DNA of 44,878 nucleotides from Hyphomicrobiales bacterium (GTDB lineage Bacteria > Pseudomonadota > Alphaproteobacteria > Rhizobiales > Rhizobiaceae): assembly GCA_900466605.1 (NCBI GenBank), contig UBMU01000038.1:1-44878 (forward strand). The letters run 5' to 3'. The position numbers were made by a program, and so were the translations under genes. Below are positions 1 to 7,131 of the stretch, piece after piece. Positions within the stretch are counted from its first letter, which is position 1, and every line of letters begins with the position of its first letter. Below the pieces are notes generated by a model that worked only from the letters and a program-made list of their open reading frames with translations, was not told the DNA's origin and ran no database searches.

Positions 1-54
1 GTCATCACGTATCGACCTCCCGGGATAGATATGACCTGTAACGGATGCCGAGCC

Positions 55-369
55 TCAGTGCGGCTTGGGTTTGGGTTCGCCCCAACGCCTGAGAATCACG
101 ACTTTCGATTGAGCAAGCGCATCGCCAATCTCCGTGACAAGCGCATCGACAAGGTTCGTATATTCCTGTCGCCGCGCATCTCGGATGCTATGGGGGAGAC
201 GATCGACATCTGCCAAGGCTTCCGCGGCGGCGGCCAAGTCTTCACACATGCTGCGAAACGTCTCGTTCATCTGGAAAAGCTGTCGTACCGTCCCGGCCTG
301 CTCAGGAAACTGCGCCTCAGCAATCCCAAGGGCAGATGATTGTGTCGAATTGTTTTTTCCCGACGCCAT
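55..369 (-). CDS. small hypothetical protein, helical (104 aa)
   Basis: No family is recognised. An upstream ATG at 414 exists, but the ATG at 369 (MASGKNN...) is preferred because a purine-rich stretch GGGGGCGG lies just before it. The N-terminal third is polar and low complexity. The rest, from about residue 30, is predicted helical with the pattern FRSMCEDLAAAAEAL, then RRQEYTNLVDALVTEI, and ends in a basic tail (RRWGEPKPKPH). There is no signal peptide or membrane segment. It resembles in size and layout the leftward gene at 6095-6352, which also has a helix followed by an R..EY..L...I.. segment, so the two may be distant paralogues. A TATAAT hexamer lies upstream at 413-418 on the minus strand, without a clear -35 box. 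Function is unknown; I am fairly but not fully sure it is a gene. Confidence 0.55.
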   Translation of the reverse strand: MASGKNNSTQSSALGIAEAQFPEQAGTVRQLFQMNETFRSMCEDLAAAAEALADVDRLPHSIRDARRQEYTNLVDALVTEIGDALAQSKVVILRRWGEPKPKPH

Positions 370-736
370 GCCGCCGCCCCCGCTGTTATTTTCGCGCAAA
401 GCAGATGGAAACATTATATTGCAGCTACTTAGGCTGGAGACGTAAAATACGCGAACTTACGCGTGACCGCAGCCTGACAGAGCGGACAACCTGATCGGCC
501 GATCAACAGCTGGGATCGCAGCCGAGCGACTTTTGGCAGCCAAAGTCTTCTTCACTGCCGTCAATCGACGGCAATCTAAGTGTCTGCAGGGTAACTCTCA
601 ATCGGAAGTGTCCGAATTGCACGACAGCCGATAGATACTACGTGATGCTACGGGCGTTTCAGCCTTGGTCGGTCTAGTATTTTCCCTCTCGACTGCGATC
701 GGACGGCCTGGTCGTACCAGCCGAAAAGGAGGGACC
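370..736. other. intergenic region, divergent promoters
   Basis: This 367-base gap separates the leftward small gene from the rightward cluster, so it should hold promoters for both. I see TATAAT on the minus strand (413-418) and a perfect 14-bp palindrome TGATCGGCCGATCA at 492-505 that could be an operator. No RNA gene and no convincing open frame was found. Confidence 0.4.
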
Positions 737-1078
737 GTGTTTCTCGACTATTTTGCACTCGGGGTGCTGTTTTTCGTGGTGATCACTCTGTTCTATGCGG
801 TGATCGCCATCCACGACATTCCGCATCTTATCGCCAAGTCCAGAAACCACCCGCATCAGGATGCCATCCACGTTGCCGGATGGGTAAGCCTGTTCACGTT
901 GCACGCCATATGGCCCTTCCTCTTCATCTGGGCCACGCTCTATCGCGAGGATCGCGGCTGGGGCATTCGGCCTGACGGCAAACTATCGGCGGAGGCCGAG
1001 GCAAACGTCGAAATTGCTCGTCTGCATGCGCGGATCGCAGAACTCGAGGCGCAGTCGCCGGAGAAGGAGAACGCCTGA
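737..1078 (+). CDS. DUF3302 inner-membrane protein (YiaW/YibI type)
   Basis: A 113-aa protein beginning at GTG 737, chosen because AGGAGGG (727-733) sits 4 bases before it; an upstream in-frame start at 665 has no such site. The N-terminus (FLDYFALGVLFFVVITLFYAVIAI) is one membrane segment, followed by a conserved HDIPHLIAKSR-like loop. A second segment (WVSLFTLHAIWPFLFIWATLY) is followed by a charged, coiled-coil-like tail ending in IARLHARIAELEAQ. This matches the DUF3302 family (E. coli YiaW, YibI), whose biochemical role is not established. As in E. coli, the next gene is an HlyD-type adaptor. The stop overlaps its start (TGATG, 1076-1080), so the two are translationally coupled and probably form one envelope complex. 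Confidence 0.85.
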   Translation: MFLDYFALGVLFFVVITLFYAVIAIHDIPHLIAKSRNHPHQDAIHVAGWVSLFTLHAIWPFLFIWATLYREDRGWGIRPDGKLSAEAEANVEIARLHARIAELEAQSPEKENA

Positions 1079-2235
1079 TGGATCTGCTCCTCATACTCAC
1101 CTATGCCGCGATCTGCTGGGTGGTCTTCAAGATCTTCCGAATCCCGGTGAATCAGTGGACGCTCGCAACCGCCGTTCTTGGTGGAGTCTTCCTGATCGCC
1201 ACGCTGTTGCTTCTCATGAGCTACAACCATCCCTATTCAAGCGATGGGCGCATCTATTTCACCTCCGCTCCGGTGATCCCGACGGTTGGTGGCCAGGTGG
1301 TAGACGTACCGGTAACGCCGAACGTTCCGCTGAAGAAAGGCGACGTTCTCTTCCAGATCGATCCACGGCCTTACCAATATACAGTCGATCAGAAGAAGGC
1401 GTCCCTTGCCGAGGCGGAGCAGATGGTCCGCCAGTTGAAAGCCGCGCTTGACGCCGCAAACGCAGCCGTAACGGGTGCTGAAGCCTCGCGGGATCGATCG
1501 CTGCAAGCATTTGAAAAATTCCAGCAGTCAAACGAGAACTCAAAGTCTAGAGGCGGGGCAGCCGTCTTCTCAGAACTGGAAGTCGAGAACCGGCGGGGAA
1601 TCTACCTCACGGCGGAGGCAGCTGTGGACACGGCACGCGCCCAGGCAGCCCAGGCAAGGCTCGCCTATGAATCCGAGATCAATGGCACCAATCCGACCGT
1701 GGCGAGGTTGCGGGCCGAACTGCTGAATGCTGAGTACGACCTCGACCAGACCACCGTTCGCGCGCCCAGCGACGGCTATGTGACGCAGGTCTTTCTCCGC
1801 CCGGGCATGATGGCAAACCCCCTTCCGCTGCGGCCGGTGATGGTCTTCATCAACAGCGAGGATCGGATGCTGGCTGCAGCTTTCATCCAGAACTCCCTCC
1901 AGCGCGTGCGTGTCGGAGATGAGGCTGAGGTCGCCTTCAAGGCCGTGCCCGGAAAGATCTTCAAGGCGCGCGTCAAGGAAGTTATCGACGTCATGGCACA
2001 GGGACAATTGCAGCCGACGGGCGCGCTGATTGATCCGCAGTCTCCCGAACGGCTGCCGCCGGGGCAAACGCTGGCGAGTATCGAGCTCCTGGAAAGCACC
2101 GAGGGGTATCAGCTGCCGGGTGGCGTGGTTGCCGAAGTGGCTGTCTATACGCATCACTGGCATCACGTCGCAGTTCTGCGGAAGGTGCTCCTGCGCATGA
2201 GCAGCTGGATGAACTACGTCTTCCTCGAACACTGA
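1078..2235 (+). CDS. HlyD-family membrane fusion protein (YiaV/YibH type)
   Basis: A 385-aa periplasmic adaptor anchored by N-terminal membrane segments (about residues 3-15 and 25-45). A first lipoyl-like half follows (VIPTVGGQVVDVPVTPNVPLKKGDVLFQID, about residues 62-93). Then comes a long alpha-helical hairpin rich in Ala, Glu and Gln (about 95-215), and a second lipoyl half (TTVRAPSDGYVTQVFLRPGMM) leading to the beta-barrel domain. Family members bridge an inner-membrane component to the outer membrane in efflux or secretion; no dedicated ABC or MFS partner is adjacent here. It starts within the stop of the DUF3302 gene and is followed, 78 bases on, by the SulP transporter gene. Neighbour order reproduces the conserved yiaW-yiaV / yibI-yibH pair, which supports the assignment. 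The substrate is unknown. Confidence 0.88.
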   Translation: MDLLLILTYAAICWVVFKIFRIPVNQWTLATAVLGGVFLIATLLLLMSYNHPYSSDGRIYFTSAPVIPTVGGQVVDVPVTPNVPLKKGDVLFQIDPRPYQYTVDQKKASLAEAEQMVRQLKAALDAANAAVTGAEASRDRSLQAFEKFQQSNENSKSRGGAAVFSELEVENRRGIYLTAEAAVDTARAQAAQARLAYESEINGTNPTVARLRAELLNAEYDLDQTTVRAPSDGYVTQVFLRPGMMANPLPLRPVMVFINSEDRMLAAAFIQNSLQRVRVGDEAEVAFKAVPGKIFKARVKEVIDVMAQGQLQPTGALIDPQSPERLPPGQTLASIELLESTEGYQLPGGVVAEVAVYTHHWHHVAVLRKVLLRMSSWMNYVFLEH

Positions 2236-2313
2236 AAACACCAACGTTTATCGCCGTTACTTCTGTGACGGCTGGACGGACTCGGAAACAGCATAAGAAC
2301 AAAGGAGCTCGAG

Positions 2314-4014
2314 GTGGTAGGCAGCCTACCGATGTTGCGGGGTCTGGCCGGTTTCAACAAAGACTGGCTTCGTAGCGATATCCCGGCCGGGCTGTCGATC
2401 GCTGCCGTCGGTTTGCCGAGCGCCATTGCCTATCCCGCAATAGCTGGCCTGCCGCCGGAGACGGGTATCTATGCCAGCATCGTCGCGCCGATCGCCTACG
2501 CAATCTTTGGCCCGTCACGGCTTCTGATCGTCGGCCCCGATGCCGCAACGATGACGGTACTTGCCGCAGCGATGGCCGCGATCATTGCGGCCGAGCCCGC
2601 AGCAGCCAACATCGACCGGGTTGCCATCGCATCGGCGCTTGCCCTTGGCGTCGGCGTATTCTGCATCGCGGCGAAGCTGCTGCGGCTGGGTGTTCTCGCC
2701 AGTTTCCTCTCCCGACCGATCCTTGTGGGGTTCTTTGCCGGCGTGTCGCTCTCTATCCTGGTGGGGCAGATCAGTCGCTTCACAGGCGTGAAGATCGAGT
2801 CGGACGGTTTGCTTCCGCCCGTCCTTGAAATCCTTGGCAAGAGCGCCTTGATCCACTGGCCGTCTCTCCTGTTCGGCTTCGCGGTGTTCGCGCTGCTGTG
2901 GATCGTAAAGGCCTTCAAACTGCGCGTCCCGGGACCTGTCCTTGTCGTTGTGATTTCCGTCATCCTTTCGGCGCTCTTCGACTTCCGAGGACACGGCATG
3001 GCGGTCGTCGGCGACATCCCGCGCGGCTTCCCGAGCTTCTCCCTGCCAGCACTTCATCAGATGCCACTCGACAAAATGGTGCTTGGTTCGGCGGCGATTT
3101 TTCTGGTGAGTTTCGGCGCCGGCATCGTGACCGCGCGAAGCTTTGGATCCCGCACTGGTGAAGATGTCGACGCAAACCAGGAACTGATCGGTCTCGGTGC
3201 AGCCAACATTGCACCCGGTCTGTTCGGCTCGTTTCCCGTCAGCATGTCGGATTCAAGAACTGCCATAAACCTGTCGACCGGGGGCGTCTCGCAGGCCGCA
3301 GGGCTCGTCTCCGCAGCCACGTTGATTGCAGCACTTGTCTTCCTCCATAGTGCCCTTCGGATCCTTCCCATCCCCGCTCTTGCTGCCATCCTCGCAACGG
3401 CCGCGATCAGCCTGATCGATGTCCACGAACTCAAGAAGATCTGGCGCATCAGTCGTATGGAATTCGTCTTTGCGTTGATCGCCATGTGGGGCGCGATCAG
3501 CTTCGGAGTTCTCAATGGCGTGATCGTTGCCGTCGCAGCGACCCTTGTCTACCTGCTGCACAAGACAATGTTCCCTCGCGACAGCCTGCTCGGACACATC
3601 GAGGGACGGCACGGCTTCTTCGACCTCGCTCGCTTCCCGGAAGCCCGCCCGATCGACGGCGCGGCCGTTTTCGCGATCCAGGGCAACATCCTGTTCTACA
3701 ACGCCGATTATGTGCGCATGCGACTAATGCAGGTCGTCAGAGAGCTCGCCCCCGGGACCAAATGCCTCGTCCTTGATGCCAGCGCTGTCACGCATATGGA
3801 CAGCACAGGGGCAACCGCTCTCGACGCCGTGGCCAAGGCTCTCACAGAACGGGACATCACTTTCGCGATCGCCGATCTCAGCGAGGAAAGCCGGGATATT
3901 CTCGAGCGTGCCGGGGTGGTCGCAGCCATCGGCGCTTACAACCTTTTCAACGGCAGAGAGGAAGCACTGCGGGCGATACTGAGAAATACCTCAGAACAGC
4001 AAAATGCGCCCTGA
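2314..4014 (+). CDS. SulP-family anion transporter with STAS domain
   Basis: A 566-aa SLC26/SulP permease of normal family length. It starts at GTG 2314 with AAAGGAG at 2301-2307. The conserved N-terminal segment reads IPAGLSIAAVGLPSAIAYPAIAGLPPETGIYASIVAP-like (residues about 24-60), and roughly ten to twelve hydrophobic helices follow up to about residue 420. The C-terminal STAS domain (about 440-560) contains FAIQGNILFYNADYVR and the LVLDASAVTHMDSTGATAL phosphate-binding-like loop. Family members carry sulfate, bicarbonate or other small anions into the cell, coupled to H+ or Na+; the substrate cannot be told from sequence. It sits in a tight rightward run with the HlyD-type adaptor upstream and PPK2 downstream. 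Confidence 0.92.
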   Translation: MVGSLPMLRGLAGFNKDWLRSDIPAGLSIAAVGLPSAIAYPAIAGLPPETGIYASIVAPIAYAIFGPSRLLIVGPDAATMTVLAAAMAAIIAAEPAAANIDRVAIASALALGVGVFCIAAKLLRLGVLASFLSRPILVGFFAGVSLSILVGQISRFTGVKIESDGLLPPVLEILGKSALIHWPSLLFGFAVFALLWIVKAFKLRVPGPVLVVVISVILSALFDFRGHGMAVVGDIPRGFPSFSLPALHQMPLDKMVLGSAAIFLVSFGAGIVTARSFGSRTGEDVDANQELIGLGAANIAPGLFGSFPVSMSDSRTAINLSTGGVSQAAGLVSAATLIAALVFLHSALRILPIPALAAILATAAISLIDVHELKKIWRISRMEFVFALIAMWGAISFGVLNGVIVAVAATLVYLLHKTMFPRDSLLGHIEGRHGFFDLARFPEARPIDGAAVFAIQGNILFYNADYVRMRLMQVVRELAPGTKCLVLDASAVTHMDSTGATALDAVAKALTERDITFAIADLSEESRDILERAGVVAAIGAYNLFNGREEALRAILRNTSEQQNAP

Positions 4015-4045
4015 GCGGCGCAACACACGGGCAATGGAGGGAGCT

Positions 4046-4882
4046 ATGGACGAAGTATATGACCCGAAGCATGACGCACCGGCAGAACGCAAGGGCAAGC
4101 AGAAGAAGGCGAAATCCTGGGACTACGACAAGGAGCTCAAGCGGCTGCAGATCGAGTTGGCGCATCTTCAGGCATGGGTAAAGAAATCGGGCGCCCGGAT
4201 CGTCATCATTTTCGAAGGTCGTGATGCCGCCGGCAAGGGCGGCATGATCAAACGGATCACGGAGAAAGTCAGTCCGCGCGTATTCCGCGTCATCGCGTTG
4301 CCCGCCCCCACGGATCGGGAAAAGTCGCAGATCTATATGCAGCGTTATATTGCGCACCTGCCTGCGGCCGGCGAGGTCGTAATCTTCGACCGCAGCTGGT
4401 ACAACCGCGCGGGCGTCGATCGGGTGATGGGCTTCGCCAGTGAGAAGAAGGCCCAGCGCTTCCTCGAGCTCGCCCCCCGTTTCGAAGCGGCAATTGTCGA
4501 AAGCGGCGTTATCCTTCTCAAATACTTCCTGACCGTCAGCGAAGAAGAACAGGAGCGCCGTTTCAAGCGTCGCATTGACGACCCGGTCAGGCAGTGGAAG
4601 CTGAGCCCCATGGATGTCGAGTCCTATCAGCGCTGGTGGGACTACACCCGGGCTTATGACGAGATGCTGCGGATGACTGACAGCAACCACGCGCCATGGT
4701 GGATCGTGCCCTCCGACGACAAGGAACGCGCCCGGATAAACTGCATCTCGCATATCCTGCAGTCGATCCCCTACGAACGCGTCAAGTTCGATGCACCGGA
4801 TCTTGGCAAACGGCAAAAGCGGCCATCAAGCTACATCGAGGATCAGAGCGCCAGAAACGTCGTGCCGGAAACCACTCGATAG
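4046..4882 (+). CDS. ppk2: polyphosphate kinase 2 (PPK2 family)
   Basis: A 278-aa single-domain PPK2, which uses polyphosphate to phosphorylate nucleoside mono- or diphosphates in the cytoplasm. The ATG at 4046 is preferred over 4004 because GGAGGG (4036-4041) precedes it and the upstream part overlaps the SulP gene. Key motifs are the Walker A loop EGRDAAGKGG (residues 57-66), the lid-type segment with APTDREKSQIYMQRY (about 87-101) and the Walker B-like FDRSWYNRAGVDRVMGF (about 114-130). The C-terminal half has RFKRRIDDPVRQWKLSPMD and the double Trp RWWDYT typical of class I enzymes. The N-terminus is basic and disordered (RKGKQKKAKS). Linkage to anion transport suggests a stress or phosphate-storage cluster, which is inference. 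Confidence 0.93.
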   Translation: MDEVYDPKHDAPAERKGKQKKAKSWDYDKELKRLQIELAHLQAWVKKSGARIVIIFEGRDAAGKGGMIKRITEKVSPRVFRVIALPAPTDREKSQIYMQRYIAHLPAAGEVVIFDRSWYNRAGVDRVMGFASEKKAQRFLELAPRFEAAIVESGVILLKYFLTVSEEEQERRFKRRIDDPVRQWKLSPMDVESYQRWWDYTRAYDEMLRMTDSNHAPWWIVPSDDKERARINCISHILQSIPYERVKFDAPDLGKRQKRPSSYIEDQSARNVVPETTR

Positions 4883-4936
4883 CGCCTGACCAGCTCAGGC
4901 GCCGCCTATGGAGAAACATGGAGTAGGCATACGGCA

Positions 4937-6076
4937 ATGGAGCAACCACCGAGCGGAACTGCGACGGAAGCCCGCCCGACACAGATCTCCGTAGAGGCAC
5001 GGGTCAGCGACCTGGTGCGGATCGGCATCATTGGGCTGTTTGCCTACTGGAGCCTCCAGCTGGTTGCGCCGTTCGCACTGATCCTCATCTGGTCAGCGAT
5101 CCTTGCGGTCGCGCTCTTTCCGATGTTCGATGCGCTGTCCAGGCTACTGGGAAACCGGCCAAAGCTCTCGGCCACCGTCATCGTCGTGGCAAGCCTTGTG
5201 CTCATCATCGCGCCGTTGGCACTTGTCGCCGTCAACTTTACCGACGCGGTCCAGACCCTCGTCAGTCAGCTGAAGAGCAACAGCTTCACGCTGCCGGCGG
5301 CGCCAGAAACAATTCGCAGTTGGCCCGTGATCGGCGAAAAACTACACACCGGCTGGAACCAGATATCAAGCAACCTCGCTGCAGCGATCATGAAATTTCA
5401 GGCGCCTCTTCGCGAGGTCATGGGTGTCATCATTGCCAAGTTGGCATCGATCGGCGGCGGGGTATTGAGCTTCGTTGTTTCGGTCATTCTCTCCGGTATC
5501 TTCCTCACCATGTCTCCGCGCCTTTCCGCGACGATCCAGGTGCTGGCAGGCCGCATTGGCGGGGAAAAGGGTGTCGGCTTTGCGCGACTGGCGGGAATGA
5601 CCGTCCGCAACGTCTCGCGCGGTGTCATCGGCGTGGCTTTCCTTCAGACGCTTCTTTGCGGCCTGTGCTTCGCCTTCTTCGACGTTCCGGCACGCGGAGC
5701 ACTGACATTCCTCGTCTTCGTGCTCTGCCTCATGCAGCTCGGCCCCGGTCTTGTTATCGTTCCAGTCATCGCCTGGGCTTGGTTCTCCTGGCCGACCTCG
5801 ATGGCATTTGCCTTTACCGTTGTGGCGATCCCGATCATGGTCGTGGACAATGTGTTGAAGCCGATCCTGATGGCCCGCGGACTGTCGACCCCAATGCCCG
5901 TTATCCTCATCGGCGTGATTGGAGGAACCCTCTCGCATGGCCTGCTTGGGCTCTTTCTCGGTCCGGTCGTCCTCAGCGTCTTTTACGAGCTGTTGCGCGC
6001 CTGGGCCTGGCCCTCGGCAACGGCTGAGCCGCTCTCCGAAACGCCACTTGATGACAAGACCAGACCTTCATCGTGA
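4937..6076 (+). CDS. AI-2E family transporter (PerM/YdiK type)
   Basis: A 379-aa polytopic protein of the AI-2E (UPF0118) family. Two helices near the N-terminus (IGIIGLFAYWSLQLVAPFALILIW, then LSATVIVVASLVLIIAPLALVAV) are followed by a long amphipathic region (about 105-170). A second membrane bundle includes the conserved LMQLGPGLVIVPVIAWAWF and VVDNVLKPILMARG segments, then the glycine-rich GVIGGTLSHGLLGLFLGPVVLSV. Members have been linked to autoinducer-2 export, Na+/H+ exchange and other roles, so the function is not fixed by homology. No luxS is in the window. It is the last gene of the rightward run, 54 bases after ppk2, and converges on the small leftward gene at 6095. Confidence 0.88.
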   Translation: MEQPPSGTATEARPTQISVEARVSDLVRIGIIGLFAYWSLQLVAPFALILIWSAILAVALFPMFDALSRLLGNRPKLSATVIVVASLVLIIAPLALVAVNFTDAVQTLVSQLKSNSFTLPAAPETIRSWPVIGEKLHTGWNQISSNLAAAIMKFQAPLREVMGVIIAKLASIGGGVLSFVVSVILSGIFLTMSPRLSATIQVLAGRIGGEKGVGFARLAGMTVRNVSRGVIGVAFLQTLLCGLCFAFFDVPARGALTFLVFVLCLMQLGPGLVIVPVIAWAWFSWPTSMAFAFTVVAIPIMVVDNVLKPILMARGLSTPMPVILIGVIGGTLSHGLLGLFLGPVVLSVFYELLRAWAWPSATAEPLSETPLDDKTRPSS

Positions 6077-6094
6077 TGAAGATCCATACCGCCG

Positions 6095-6352
6095 TCAGCG
6101 GCGGGACTGCTGCCCGTGCCGTTCGCTACAGTACGCGACGACCTCCTGTTCAATGTCCTGGCAAAGCCGTTCGTACTCGTGAACACGCTGCTCATCCGTC
6201 GGCCGTTCTACACGAAAGCGATCGAGCGCATCGACCGCCAGATCATATGATTCGAAGAGATCGCTGAGTGGCTCGCTCGCCGGCGACGCGAGGAAATGAC
6301 GAACCTCGGGGAGCTTCAGCATCAATTTCTTGCGCCCGCGCTCTGGAGTCAT
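6095..6352 (-). CDS. small hypothetical protein (85 aa)
   Basis: No family is recognised. The start at 6352 is chosen because GGAGG lies just upstream on the minus strand (about 6360-6365). The longer reading from 6478 would run through the promoter of the divergent gene at 6458. The protein is acidic and helical: LSDLFESYDLAVDALDRFR, a turn RPTDEQ, then RVHEYERLCQDIEQEVVAYC and a basic end. It resembles the protein at 55-369 in having a first helix rich in Ala, Leu and Glu and a second with an R..EY..L...I pattern. Both lie on the minus strand on either side of the same five-gene cluster. Function is unknown. Confidence 0.6.
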   Translation of the reverse strand: MTPERGRKKLMLKLPEVRHFLASPASEPLSDLFESYDLAVDALDRFRVERPTDEQRVHEYERLCQDIEQEVVAYCSERHGQQSRR

Positions 6353-6457
6353 CGATTGCCTCCGACCTCTTACCGTATTTAAATTTGTTGTACGTAATAG
6401 TTGGAGCGCTGGATCGTTCAGGAGCGGTTTTGGCAGCTGCAAGGCACAAGGTAGTCC

Positions 6458-7129
6458 ATGGAGTCCAGGATGCCCCACATCGCCGACGTAATCGATCCTG
6501 GCGACGCGCTCGGTGAAATCCTGTTCGGACTGATCATGGCGCTGACTTTTACGGTCGGCTCGCGGCTGATCCTTTCCGAGGACGGCCTGGACGTGCGCGA
6601 ACTGATCGTCGCGACGATCGGCTGCAACATCGCATGGGGCATCATCGATGCCGTCCTGTTCGTCCTGGGTACGGTATCCTACAAGCGCCGGCGAGTGCGT
6701 GTTCTACGACGGATCCAAGCGTCCCAAAGCGAGTCCGAAGCCATCTCGGCACTCAGGAGAGAGTTTCCAATCGACCGTGAGCCGTTCGTTTCCGCGGCTG
6801 CAGACGAGGAGGCCCTTTACCGCGCCATCCTGACGTTTGCTCGTCGTGGAAGGCCCGCTGACCTCCGCCTTTCGCGGGATGACCTTCTCGCGGCATGTCT
6901 CGTCTTCCTCCTTGTCTCAGCCACATCGCTACCCGCAGTCCTTCCCTTTTTTCTGATCAACGATCCCAACATTGCGTTGCGCGCAAGCAACGCTCTCTTG
7001 ATCGGCCTACTCTTTCTGACGGGTTGTGCCTGGGCGCGCTTTTCTGACGCCAAACCGCTCACCGCAGGCATAACAATGACCTGCCTCGGCCTAGCATTGG
7101 TCGGCATCGCCGTCGCGCTTGGAGGCTGA
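6458..7129 (+). CDS. VIT1/CCC1-like integral membrane protein
   Basis: A 223-aa membrane protein. The first segment, DPGDALGEILFGLIMALTFTVGSRL (about 13-37), resembles the opening helix of the VIT1/CCC1 Fe/Mn transporter family. It is followed by CNIAWGIIDAVLFVLGTVSYKRRR (about 57-80), a cytoplasmic stretch of about 70 residues, and three C-terminal helices (from about 145). AAGG a few bases before ATG 6458 supports this start; ATG 6470 is an alternative. The central soluble part carries REFPIDREPF and LRLSRDDLLAAC. The stop is 2 bases before the adenylate cyclase start, so the two are almost certainly co-transcribed. Metal transport is possible but not demonstrated by visible ligands; a signalling role with the cyclase is equally open. 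Confidence 0.7.
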   Translation: MESRMPHIADVIDPGDALGEILFGLIMALTFTVGSRLILSEDGLDVRELIVATIGCNIAWGIIDAVLFVLGTVSYKRRRVRVLRRIQASQSESEAISALRREFPIDREPFVSAAADEEALYRAILTFARRGRPADLRLSRDDLLAACLVFLLVSATSLPAVLPFFLINDPNIALRASNALLIGLLFLTGCAWARFSDAKPLTAGITMTCLGLALVGIAVALGG

Positions 7130-7131
7130 GC

